Source of the DNA: Vavraia culicis subsp. floridensis
Lineage: Eukaryota; Microsporidia; Pleistophoridae
Assembly (NCBI RefSeq): GCF_000192795.1
Contig: NW_007360607.1
Span: 124,001 to 188,000, forward strand
DNA: 64,000 nucleotides
Direction: 5' to 3'
The number at the start of each line of letters is the position of its first letter. Position 1 is the first letter of the stretch. A model generated the notes under the pieces. The model was not told the DNA's origin. It was given only the letters and a program-made list of their open reading frames with translations, and ran no database searches. Below, piece after piece: positions 49,806-58,481 of the stretch. A program made the position numbers and the translations under genes.

Positions 49806-50225
49806 AGAGATTTAAATAAATTTGATTGTGATACACGGAGAGCGGTGGCATGGAGTGAAATGGGCGTGCCGCGGATCATCGTATCCTGTTTACGATACTG
49901 CTGTACGGCATGCCCCGATAAAACGGTCCATTGCAGATGAAATAGCTGTGTTCTTATCACAGTGAAGTTCAATAATTGCCATCACGGGTAGAAAGAGCGA
50001 GCGCTCGCACTATGACGTACTCTTCGCTCGTAAAATGCACAAATTTATTCGAAATACTTCCATCACCGTACGTGTATCCAAGCGCTCATCCCACACACCA
50101 AAAGACAAACCCTTCTTCCTCGGTCCTTGCCATCCCAACGAATCATCGCTGCTACTGCGCATGCACCAAAAGGTACGTCCCAATTTGCTGCCCCTCAAAT
50201 ACCTGCCCAAATTCGCTGCCCTTCC
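49806..50225. other. Intergenic spacer
   Basis: About 420 bases with overlapping open frames that reflect local GC rather than genes. AATAAA at 49815-49820 is a likely poly(A) signal for the channel gene. Confidence 0.55.
50219..50221 (+). promoter_or_regulatory. CCC start signal for YOS1-like gene
   Basis: CCCTTCCATG. It places the start at 50226 inside a longer frame that opens at 50127. Confidence 0.55.
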
Positions 50226-50450
50226 ATGTCGGCATTCTTCAACTTCACCTCGCTCATCCGACTCACAGTTCTTTCAATATGCACGATAACATACATCAAG
50301 AGACACTTTCCATCGCTTATTGGACGGTCTAACAAGGGAATGAGCAGCATATTCTACAAGGCCACGGTGATTGGCGAAAGGCTGTCGCCGTATGTTGCAC
50401 TTATGTGCCTTTTTTTCGCTGTTGAGATGTTTTTGTCGTTTTTTTATTGA
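50226..50450 (+). CDS. YOS1: Small two-pass membrane protein, YOS1/IER3IP1-like
   Basis: 74 residues from the ATG marked by CCCTTC. Two hydrophobic segments (about 5-24 and 56-74) flank a short basic loop. The order, an N-terminal helix, then a basic stretch with RHFPSLIGRSN where YOS1 has ERFLRRIGLGRSN, then a second helix ending at the C-terminus, fits YOS1/IER3IP1, a subunit of the Yip1-Yif1 complex in ER-to-Golgi transport. The family is 80-86 aa elsewhere. The resemblance is short and was judged by eye. The upstream frame from 50127 is judged untranslated. Confidence 0.55.
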   Translation: MSAFFNFTSLIRLTVLSICTITYIKRHFPSLIGRSNKGMSSIFYKATVIGERLSPYVALMCLFFAVEMFLSFFY

Positions 50451-50857
50451 GCACGGGTTCGATTGATGTGGAGGTGGCGTAGAAATAAAAGTGCGTGTGA
50501 TTTAGCGGGCAGTACGTTGCATGGCAGGTGCTTAGTTTTTGTTGTTTTTATGACGTGTTCTTCGTTGTGTGCACCTTACAGCACTCGCTTCGGTTTGTTC
50601 AAAGGAATGGGTACGTAATTTCTTCAGCACCACCTGAAGAATGGCCCACAGCTCATGGCAATGCTTTTTTATTCAATCAAGATCTCAGGATTGCACCACT
50701 CCTCAAAATACTTACCAGGTGCAATCGCGTGGTGCATGGTAGTAAACATAGCATAACGCAATCTTCCGTATTGTACAGTGCCCTCCTACAGAATATCCCG
50801 TTCCTTCTCACTATCCGTGATAAAATCGTACGTCCCCCTTCATCACACTCAACCGCC
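50451..50857. other. Intergenic spacer with open upstream frame
   Basis: About 400 bases. The DUF167 frame is open back to 50528, but that part has no family match. CCCCC at 50834-50838 is probably the start signal for the gene at 50858, at a longer distance than usual. Confidence 0.5.
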
Positions 50858-51163
50858 ATGTCATTCGCTAAAAGTACCGGAAAGGGCGTTCTCCTCAACC
50901 TAGTGATACGTCCGGGCAGCAACTGCACAGGACTGACACGAATACAAGACGGTCAGTTGCACGTTGATGTAAACGCTGTTCCTGAAAAGAACAAGGCTAA
51001 CAAGGAGGTAATACGTTTTATAAGCACCCTGTTAAAGGTAGACAAGAGTAGCGTAAGCATTGTGAGCGGGTTGAAGAGCAGGAACAAGATTGTGATGGTG
51101 AGGGATGAGACGGACGGGGAGCGTATTGAAAAGGTGGTATTACAGGATTTGGATGGTAGGTAA
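50858..51163 (+). CDS. DUF167 / YggU-family protein
   Basis: 101 residues of a small, widely conserved alpha/beta family (YggU in bacteria, C15orf40 in humans) of unknown function. Visible family features: LNLVIRPGSNCTGLTRI (family pattern V.P.A....I), LHVDVNAVPEKNKANKEVIRFIS (the family signature V.A.P..GKAN.E....L), and VSIVSGLKSRNKIV (V.I..G..SR.K.V). The start ATG lies 20 bases after CCCCC; the frame is open upstream to 50528 without family match. A cytosolic protein with possible nucleic-acid contact is often suggested; nothing here tests that. Confidence 0.88.
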   Translation: MSFAKSTGKGVLLNLVIRPGSNCTGLTRIQDGQLHVDVNAVPEKNKANKEVIRFISTLLKVDKSSVSIVSGLKSRNKIVMVRDETDGERIEKVVLQDLDGR

Positions 51164-51705
51164 AGGAATTATACGTTTTGATAGTGAAATGTTACTGTTT
51201 AGGTGATGATATGCTTAGTACTACCGGTTTGCAGTATTTACTTGTGTTATGGTTGTGTTCGATCTATTGCACGGCCCAGCACACAACAAGTTTAATTTAA
51301 AAACATTTTTTTCTGTCCTGTTCTGCTGCTTAGGTGCAAGTCAAACAAACGTATTTAAAACGGAGACGTGTTCTGTTTTACTTATCTGCCTCAACGAACA
51401 GCGGTACAAAGATTTTGCAAAGGGCAAGAAAAGGACGTTCTGCACGATACGCCCGTATGACTTTGCTTACGAATTGGTGTGGTGTAACGGTACAGTTCAT
51501 TTATATTTTGCGCCCGTCGGTAGGTGCTAGTGAGCAGGTAAATTTAATTGATGGCAAGCTGTACCGATCTTTTCATATTTACCACTATGAGAATGGTTTG
51601 TGCGCATTACCGGTCACTATGTGATGGCTATCAAATGCACAGTGGTGCAGCACCGTACCATTCCGTATTATCGCAGTTCATTAGCCTGTATAATATGACA
51701 AGGCA
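51164..51705. other. Intergenic region before tRNA-Asn
   Basis: About 540 bases. A 93-codon ATG frame (51249-51530) has a basic patch and moderately protein-like composition but no start signal and no family; I do not call it. Confidence 0.45.
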
Positions 51706-51712
51706 GCCTTCA

Positions 51713-51747
<35 letters not shown>

Positions 51748-51779
51748 GAAGGTTACCGGTTCGAGTCCGGTTGAAGGCG
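51706..51779 (+). tRNA. tRNA-Asn (GTT)
   Basis: 74 bases folding as a full cloverleaf. Acceptor GCCTTCA pairs with TGAAGGC, followed by discriminator G. The D arm contains the A box TGGCGCAATCGG, the anticodon loop is CTGTTAA with GTT, and the T arm has the B box GGTTCGAGTCC. There is no intron and no encoded CCA. A run of T at 51782-51786 is the likely pol III terminator. It lies in a 1.2 kb gap between the DUF167 and PHD genes. Confidence 0.97.
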
Positions 51780-51781
51780 CA

Positions 51782-51786
51782 TTTTT
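51782..51786 (+). terminator. Pol III T-run terminator of tRNA-Asn
   Basis: TTTTT two bases after the tRNA end. A second T-run follows at 51791-51794. Confidence 0.7.
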
Positions 51787-52332
51787 GCTCTTTTGTGACA
51801 AGGGTTCATTACACGCACCAGTGCATTATAGAACATCACGCGAACAATTGCTGTTTAAACATCGTTTTTCACTTTCCTCACCATAAACGATCATAAACCT
51901 TTGCACAATGTTAGAACGACTGTTCCGCAACAAAAACAGCCTGTTCAACATGATTGCACAGTTTATCGTACCAATCCGTACTTTCCTGCTTGATCAACGA
52001 GAGACTGCTGTGAACCATCCGTACTACCAATCATTTCTTCAGCACATACTATAGGTTGTTCCTTTCCACAGCATACTGCCTTGAACAGAATGCGTTACTC
52101 CTTGCTTATAAATCACGGACCATAAATGCTATTGTAGAGGGCGTGCTCGTTTTAAATGACCAAAATGCCATTTTAGCATACGCGCTTGCACAAAAACACC
52201 TCTTTATGGTTAACCGTACCATAATTTTTACTTTCTACCCGTGCTATACAACAAACCGTTCATTTCCCCATTAACACTCCCTCATCCCTCCCACACTCCA
52301 CGAATAAAAACGCGGTTCATCCCCAGGCCCTA
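51787..52332. other. Intergenic region with a possible broken small gene
   Basis: About 550 bases between tRNA-Asn and the PHD gene. It holds the two-frame candidate listed at 51908-52274. The PHD start signal CCC lies at 52328-52330. Confidence 0.5.
51908..52274 (+). pseudogene. Possible frameshifted small gene
   Basis: An ATG at 51908 opens a 48-codon frame with protein-like composition (basic start MLERLFRNKN, then a hydrophobic helix). At its stop (about 52052) a second frame, offset by one base, is open to 52274 and looks like hydrophobic, helical protein. Read together the two could be one small membrane protein broken by a frameshift. No family is recognised and there is no CCC signal, so this may also be chance. 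Confidence 0.2.
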
Positions 52333-54486
52333 ATGACAAACCAGCCAAGAGAAGAGGTAGAGTACACCAAAATATACCCCGATCTGAACGTACACACCAA
52401 CCTGCACATAACCAACGAACTATCCCTAACCGGTCCACCACCACCCACAAAATGTGCCACACCCGTGTTCGCCACAGAATACACGCACCACAGCGTTAAT
52501 TTCACCAACATCGACTACAACGCCGATTCATACGACCTTGCATTCCTCGCCGAGTACGGCATAAAAATGCCCGTCTCACTGTTCGAGCTGATAATCGATC
52601 GCTTGGAAAAGGAGTGGTACTTTTTCAAGCACACACTCGTAAAGAACACGTTTATACCGTTTGAATCGAGTGCGGGTGTATGCAACGTATGCTCATATTC
52701 GAGCGTGCGCACGGGCAACAATCTGGTGTACTGCGACGGATGCAACCTGTGTGTGCACCAGGAGTGCTATGGTGTGCCCATCATACCGCACGGCTCGTGG
52801 TTCTGCAAGCCTTGTCTTTATCAGCTTGGGCCGTTGTACTGCCGGTTCTGTGTTAAGACGGGCGGAGCGTACAAAATGACGAGCACGATGAAATGGGGCC
52901 ATGTGGTATGCGTGATGTGGAACAAGGACCTGTATTTTGGTAACGAAGTGTTTATGGAGCCTATTGAGGACCCGAACAGAACGAATGCGCACAGGCTTAA
53001 GCACAGCTGTTCTATCTGCGCAAGTACTAAGGGTGTGCACATACGCTGTGCGTACACGGAGTGTGAGACACGGTACCACGTAACGTGTGCGATAGAGAAC
53101 GACTTGTACATGGACCAGAATAACATGCTCACGTACTGCATCGTGCACGATCCTAGGCGTGATATACGGTACGATGACGACTTTGAGTACTATCCCGTGA
53201 TCGGGAAGGTGCCACGTATAAGAAGGCCTGTCAAGTTGGCACAGCCACAGAAGAGCCTTCTGCTGCAAGTCAAGAATATGAGGCCGTTCGCGTGCACGTA
53301 TCTCATGGACAGGCTATATTGCAATGATCTGTGCAATTTTTTGGTTGAAAAGGACGTTCTCGCGTGCGTGATGAAGTACTGGTGCAAGAAGACACGGGTT
53401 TTAAATTTAGGGCCTTTGATCCCGTACCTGTGCTTTGATGTGAACGGTGGGATAGGATGGGACTGGTATGAAAAAAGGGGCCTGTTCTGTTACGGACAAG
53501 GAGCAGATCACGGTACTACTGGGAGTGATGGGATCAAAAACGATGATTGTGAGGATGGGGTTGGAAACGGAGATGCCACTAGCAGCTCCAAAAATAGTAA
53601 AGGCACGGTAACCGCTGATTGTGAAAACCTGAATATGAAAATTGTTCATAGTGAGGAACGTAGCAGCAGGGAAACAAACACAATTGATCCTTTCAAACAC
53701 GTAAGTGCCTGCAACGTGTACAGTCCATCAGCACACGAACAGAAAAAGAGAAAACTATCGGTTGCCCATGAATCGAGTACTTCGGGTGATCCGCACCAAG
53801 AAACAAAGAAACGCGTAAAAGGTGACGAACAATTAAATACGGCAGTGGCGTTGAACAATCCGACCACATCAGTGTTCAAAAAGGGAGATGATACCACTCT
53901 CAGCCCGTGTTACAGCGGCGAACAGCGCGCAGAATACCAGAAATGGCTTGAGAGCGTGAAGGAAGGGTGCATGCACAGAAAGATGAGCAAACCAAGCAGA
54001 GATGACGTGCTGTACATGTACGCACCGTTGTACGATCTGAAACGGGTCATAAAGGCGTTGATAGAGCACAGCGAGGTACGGCTGGAATTGATCAGGACCA
54101 ACAGAGAAATATACGAGATAATGTACGATAGAAAGCGATACGTTCTAAAGAACGTGATGGGTGTGCTTGACAGGGAGGAGTACGTGCTCTTTAAAGACCC
54201 TGTAACGGAGGACATAGCACCAAATTACTTCAGCGTGATCAGCGAGCCCATGGACTTTGAGGGGGTGTACCGTAAGATTGGTCAGTACGACAGCGTGCAC
54301 CGTTTTTTTGATGATCTGAGATTGATCGGCACGAATTGCGCCACCTACAACGAACACGTGCCGTACTTCGTAACACTGGCCAACAAATTCTTGAGAGAGG
54401 TCGAGCAGCTGGAGCAGCACGCACTTCAGATGCTTGATGAGAACGTTGAGTGTGAGAACGGCAGTGCCACCAATGGTCTGCTGTAG
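52333..54486 (+). CDS. PHD-finger / bromodomain chromatin protein (NTO1/BRPF-like)
   Basis: Nuclear chromatin reader. 717 residues. N-terminal EPL1-like stretch (about 1-110), then a PHD finger (about 116-160, CNVCSYSS, YCDGCNLCVHQECYG, WFCKPC), a linker zinc knuckle (CRFC), an extended PHD (about 172-278, WGHVVCVMW, CSICASTKG, YHVTCA), an acidic and Ser-rich spacer (about 400-530), and a bromodomain (about 565-695, ending near NCATYNEHVPYF). PHD, zinc knuckle and extended PHD in tandem are the hallmark of NTO1/BRPF and JADE scaffolds of MYST acetyltransferase complexes. The added bromodomain is BRPF-like; there is no PWWP domain. It starts at ATG after CCCTA (CCC at 52328-52330). Confidence 0.9.
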   Translation: MTNQPREEVEYTKIYPDLNVHTNLHITNELSLTGPPPPTKCATPVFATEYTHHSVNFTNIDYNADSYDLAFLAEYGIKMPVSLFELIIDRLEKEWYFFKHTLVKNTFIPFESSAGVCNVCSYSSVRTGNNLVYCDGCNLCVHQECYGVPIIPHGSWFCKPCLYQLGPLYCRFCVKTGGAYKMTSTMKWGHVVCVMWNKDLYFGNEVFMEPIEDPNRTNAHRLKHSCSICASTKGVHIRCAYTECETRYHVTCAIENDLYMDQNNMLTYCIVHDPRRDIRYDDDFEYYPVIGKVPRIRRPVKLAQPQKSLLLQVKNMRPFACTYLMDRLYCNDLCNFLVEKDVLACVMKYWCKKTRVLNLGPLIPYLCFDVNGGIGWDWYEKRGLFCYGQGADHGTTGSDGIKNDDCEDGVGNGDATSSSKNSKGTVTADCENLNMKIVHSEERSSRETNTIDPFKHVSACNVYSPSAHEQKKRKLSVAHESSTSGDPHQETKKRVKGDEQLNTAVALNNPTTSVFKKGDDTTLSPCYSGEQRAEYQKWLESVKEGCMHRKMSKPSRDDVLYMYAPLYDLKRVIKALIEHSEVRLELIRTNREIYEIMYDRKRYVLKNVMGVLDREEYVLFKDPVTEDIAPNYFSVISEPMDFEGVYRKIGQYDSVHRFFDDLRLIGTNCATYNEHVPYFVTLANKFLREVEQLEQHALQMLDENVECENGSATNGLL

Positions 54487-55202
54487 TCGCACATATTAAA
54501 TTAAAGAACAGTGCAATGCCATCATTTCTGGTCATTGGTAGACCGTGTAGCACGTCCTTCTTCATTTAAAAGCCCGTTAACTAAGCCTTCCATCTATTTC
54601 GGCACGTCAATCGGTCAATTCATACAAATCATGCTATCACTACATTTAGCGGTTCTCAACAGCACATCCAAGCGATAAATCGTGTTTTCTTGCCGTTGCG
54701 GTGCATGGTGCATGCCCGCTGACCGTAGCACAGCCTAATTGTCCCTTAATCCAAAACAAGCGTAGCACAGTAAAACTATGCACTCCACAATTCAAATAAT
54801 GTTTCGTAGGTACGGTGTTTCAACCGTAGGTGCCTGTGACAGTATAAGCGATGTAAATGGTGGTACGGTACTATGCCATGATGTAGAGCATTTCATCATG
54901 AAGGCACATACTACGCCATCCTAAAAGATACTGCTTTGTTCGTATGCTGTTCTCAGAAAAGAGAACAATTTATGCATTAATACGTATTTATATAAATAAT
55001 AATAAAATGCATTAATACGGATAGTGATGCATAAATACGCCCTGCACAATAATTCAGCAGAACTCTATTCTCCTACCCATCACCGTGCACTACTACAATC
55101 TCTAACATAATCACTCGCTCTGTTTTATCCCTGCTGTCAAATCACAATGCTTTGTTATTATTGTTTCATATTTCTTTATAAACAGTAATTGTTTGTAATG
55201 GC
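54487..55202. other. Intergenic region, AT-rich
   Basis: About 716 bases. Around 54970-55040 there is a short stretch in which TTAATACG and similar strings recur with TATTTATATAAATAATAATAAA, an AT-rich promoter-like or decayed repeat patch. There is no CCC/GGG signal before the downstream calcium-ATPase gene. Confidence 0.5.
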
Positions 55203-55227
55203 ATGTCTAACACGTACAATTTCCTGA
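55198..55227 (+). other. Short upstream ORF overlapping the ATPase start
   Basis: An ATG at 55198 opens a nine-codon frame (MACLTRTIS) that overlaps the calcium-ATPase start at 55203 in another frame. If the mRNA leader includes it, ribosomes meeting this ATG first would miss the main start, so it could lower translation; microsporidian leaders are often short enough to leave it out. Confidence 0.4.
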
Positions 55228-58200
55228 AGATAGACGTAAGTACGTTCAGTGCTATTGCAGAGAGTGATGATATAACGCATGGAGGAGCATTCAAAAATAT
55301 TGAAGATATTGGTAGAGCATTGCATAGAGACATACGGAATGGAGGACTTTTGGAAATAGAATGGAGTGATAAGAAAGATATGAAGAACGGGAAGGAGGAG
55401 AGAAAAAAAGATATGAAGGACGGGAAGGAGGAGAGAAAAAAAGATATGAAGGACGGGAAGGAGGAGAAGAAAAAAAGATATGAAGGACGGGAAGGAGGAG
55501 AGAAAAAAGATATGAAGGACGGGAAGGAGGAGAGAAAAAAAGATATGAAGGACGGGAAGGATGTAAAACAACAAACTAATAAACAGGTAACGGAGAGCAC
55601 TGCTCAAGCAAATGCAAAGCAAATCTATGCTGATGAGAGTAGAAGAATCTACGGCATGAACGAAATAATGGTAGGAGACCCTCAATCATTCACAAGCATA
55701 CTACGCAAAAATACACATGATAGAATGCTCATGCTGCTGTTCATCGCTGCAATCATATCTCTAACCGTTGGCATTTACAACACGTTGTACGAGAATGAAC
55801 GGTACAGCTACATCGAGGGTCTCTCAATTCTACTAGCTGTAGTTATCATCGTGGTTGTGAGCTCGGTTACGGAGTACACACAGGAACGGCTGTTCAAGAG
55901 CTTGGAAAATAAAAAATCGGATCTTATGGTAAAGTACGTTGAGAATGACGTGTTCATGACAAAGAAAATATCGGAGATATTGGTCGGTGACATGCTGTAC
56001 GTTGAACCGGGCGATATACTGCCTGCTGATGCGGTGCTTGTCTCTTGCGACACGGTGTTTGTTGATGAATCGATGCTTACGGGCGAATCACATGCTGTGG
56101 AGAAGAACTTGCACGCGCCGGTGCTCCGTGCCGGCAGCTACATGTTAGAGGGGGCTGCGCGCTGCCTGGTAATAGCAGTTGGTTACAACTCAACGAAGGG
56201 CAGGCTGCTGCGCAGCATGGTGCGGCCGGTCAGGAAGACTGCGCTGGAGAAAAAGAGCGAGAACCTGGCCAATAAGCTTGCCACAAGGGCACTCATCGTG
56301 TGCATGCTCTTCTTCTGCTTGCATATCGTAAAGATATACGTGTTTGAGGGACCGTACACGGTCACGTATTTCGTAAAAAAGGCTATCGAGACCATCGCAC
56401 TGGCAGTGATGATAATACCTGAAGGATTGCCTATGGCAACCACCATGGCACTCTCTTTCGGTACCAAGCGTATGCTCAAGGACAACAACCTTGTCAGAGA
56501 CATCTCGGCATGCGAAAAGATGAACAATGTGCGGTATCTTTGCACCGATAAGACGGGCACACTCACGTACAATAGGCTTAAGCTCAGAAATGCGTACGTA
56601 AAACGGAAGAGCCTGGTCGACTCAGCACTCGTAAAAAGCATCTTTGATGTGAAAGATGCTGATAATTACCAATACATCGTAAAGAACGTTGTTTTTAACT
56701 CATCTGCATTTATGAACCAGGACGGTGTGTACGTAGGCTCACGGCTTGAGAGCACGCTGCTCACGCTTCTGGAGAAAATCGGTGTGGACGTTCTTTCCAT
56801 GAGGAAGAAGGGCCGGGTGCTGAGAAGGCTTTGTTTTAGCTCTGAGCGGAAGTACATGGCAACGATTATTGAGGATGAATGCGATGAGCACGGTGCTGTG
56901 ACGGGGAACAGGACCGGTGGGGATGAGTGCGATGTTGTAAGCCATGAAAATCGTAACACTAACTGCGCTGGTGATCGTGATGTGTGCTCTAGTGCAGATC
57001 CCAGCAACAGCACCGTTACTCATCCTGGTACTGCTGTGCATCCCGATGCTCACAATAATGTCATCGCTTATCGAAGAGTAATAAGCACAAATCGGAACAA
57101 CGAACGGCGAAATGAACGAAAATACGTTGTGCTGCTCAAAGGAGCTACCGAGCAGATCGTAAAACACTGCCAATACGAGGTGATAAACGGTACAAAAACA
57201 CAAATAGACCGCTCTAAAATAGCAAAGTACCTGAAGAAACAGGAGAAGCTGTGCAAAAGAACAATTGCTATGGCGTACACACATGTACCGGGGTACGACA
57301 GCACGTTCCTAGAGATCGAGCAGCTGCCTGATTTGGTGTTTCTTGGCTGTTTCTCCTTTGAGGATCCGCTGCGTGAGAGCATCGATAGCAAAATCGATCT
57401 GATGAAGGACGCGGGCCTTAACATCGTAATGCTCACCGGTGACAGTCTTGAGTGTGCACTGTACATTGCAGAGGAGATCGGCATACTGGACGGGAAGCAC
57501 GAGGCTATCACGGGCAAGTGCTTTAAAGGGATGTGCGATGGTGAGTTGATGAACAGAATTGAGAACATACGGGTGATTGCCCGTGCTACACCGGCAGATA
57601 AACAGCGTTTCGTGGAAATTCTGCAGAAGAAGGGCGAAAGCGTGGCAGTCACCGGAGACGGTGCGAATGACGGTCCTGCGCTCAAACTTGCAGATGTAGG
57701 CTTTTCGATGGGAATGACCTGCACAGACATCGCCAAGGAGGCATCTTCCATTATAATCCTAGACGAGAGCTTTGAGGCGATCATACGGGCAATTGCCTGG
57801 GGACGGTGCATCAACGACTCAATACGGAAGTTTTTGCAGCTGCAGCTCACGGTCACGGTGTGCACGGTTGTGTTAATGGTGGTGTCCTCGCTATTTACCT
57901 TCGAGAACGGAGCACTGTTCACACCGCTGCAGCTGCTCTGGATCAACCTGTACATGGACGCATTCTCGGCAATTTCTCTGTCAACCGATAAGCCAACACT
58001 CATGCACCTGAAGAGAAAGCCTGAGCATCCTGACAATCCGCTCATAACCAGCCACATGAAAAACTTTGTGTTCTTCTCCACGTTCTACATTCTCATGGTC
58101 ACCCTGTTCATGTACTACGCCAATTTTACGTATTCGCTCATTTTCAACACGTTCTTTTTGATGGTCGTTGCCACGCAGATCAACGCACGCTCCCTTTCGT

Positions 58201-58481
58201 CACGGATCAGTCCGTTCCTGAACATCACACACAACCACTACTTCATCGGTGTAAACGTGGCTGTTCTAGTGTGCCAACTCTTTGTGATGCAGAAGTTTAA
58301 CTTGGTATTTCATACGGAGGCGCTTACGATCAACGAGTGGGTCATTGCGGTCGTGCTGGCCGCGCTACTGCTGATGTACATGGCGGTGATCAGACGGCTT
58401 GAGAATTACTGGGAGGAACAGAGAATTGCACGCTGGAACAGCAGCTTGGCACACAGCCGTACGTCCGCAGCACAGGGCTGA
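55203..58481 (+). CDS. PMC1: P-type calcium ATPase, plasma-membrane/vacuolar (PMCA/PMC1) type
   Basis: 1,092-residue type IIB pump exporting calcium from the cytosol. Order: N-terminal cytosolic region with a minisatellite (57-119), membrane helices 1-2 from about 180, actuator domain with TGES (FVDESMLTGES), membrane helix 4 with PEGLPMA, phosphorylation motif DKTGT with D449, nucleotide-binding domain with KGATE and an acidic, Asn-rich insert (about 560-625), hinge TGDGANDGPALKLADVGFSMG, and C-terminal membrane helices to about 1,065. A C-terminal autoinhibitory tail is nearly absent. The start ATG is the first in frame and lacks a CCC/GGG signal; an out-of-frame ATG precedes it by 5 bases. 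The repeat keeps the reading frame only through two cancelling indels. Confidence 0.95.
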   Translation: MSNTYNFLKIDVSTFSAIAESDDITHGGAFKNIEDIGRALHRDIRNGGLLEIEWSDKKDMKNGKEERKKDMKDGKEERKKDMKDGKEEKKKRYEGREGGEKKDMKDGKEERKKDMKDGKDVKQQTNKQVTESTAQANAKQIYADESRRIYGMNEIMVGDPQSFTSILRKNTHDRMLMLLFIAAIISLTVGIYNTLYENERYSYIEGLSILLAVVIIVVVSSVTEYTQERLFKSLENKKSDLMVKYVENDVFMTKKISEILVGDMLYVEPGDILPADAVLVSCDTVFVDESMLTGESHAVEKNLHAPVLRAGSYMLEGAARCLVIAVGYNSTKGRLLRSMVRPVRKTALEKKSENLANKLATRALIVCMLFFCLHIVKIYVFEGPYTVTYFVKKAIETIALAVMIIPEGLPMATTMALSFGTKRMLKDNNLVRDISACEKMNNVRYLCTDKTGTLTYNRLKLRNAYVKRKSLVDSALVKSIFDVKDADNYQYIVKNVVFNSSAFMNQDGVYVGSRLESTLLTLLEKIGVDVLSMRKKGRVLRRLCFSSERKYMATIIEDECDEHGAVTGNRTGGDECDVVSHENRNTNCAGDRDVCSSADPSNSTVTHPGTAVHPDAHNNVIAYRRVISTNRNNERRNERKYVVLLKGATEQIVKHCQYEVINGTKTQIDRSKIAKYLKKQEKLCKRTIAMAYTHVPGYDSTFLEIEQLPDLVFLGCFSFEDPLRESIDSKIDLMKDAGLNIVMLTGDSLECALYIAEEIGILDGKHEAITGKCFKGMCDGELMNRIENIRVIARATPADKQRFVEILQKKGESVAVTGDGANDGPALKLADVGFSMGMTCTDIAKEASSIIILDESFEAIIRAIAWGRCINDSIRKFLQLQLTVTVCTVVLMVVSSLFTFENGALFTPLQLLWINLYMDAFSAISLSTDKPTLMHLKRKPEHPDNPLITSHMKNFVFFSTFYILMVTLFMYYANFTYSLIFNTFFLMVVATQINARSLSSRISPFLNITHNHYFIGVNVAVLVCQLFVMQKFNLVFHTEALTINEWVIAVVLAALLLMYMAVIRRLENYWEEQRIARWNSSLAHSRTSAAQG
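55377..55560 (+). repeat. Coding 33-bp minisatellite with compensated frameshift
   Basis: Six copies of a unit beginning GATATGAAG, starting at 55377, 55410, 55443, 55477, 55509 and 55542 (spacings 33, 33, 34, 32, 33). The unit encodes DMKDGKEERKK. Between copies 3 and 4 one A is added, and after copy 4 one A is lost from the A-run, so copy 4 is read in another frame as RYEGREGGEKK and the frame then returns. It lies in the cytosolic N-terminus of the calcium ATPase. Confidence 0.97.

Noticed and set aside
51548..51886. 112-codon plus-strand frame
   Set aside because: It runs straight through tRNA-Asn and has no start signal.
57068..58081. 337-codon minus-strand frame
   Set aside because: Antisense shadow of the calcium ATPase, rich in Ser and Arg as expected from the complement.
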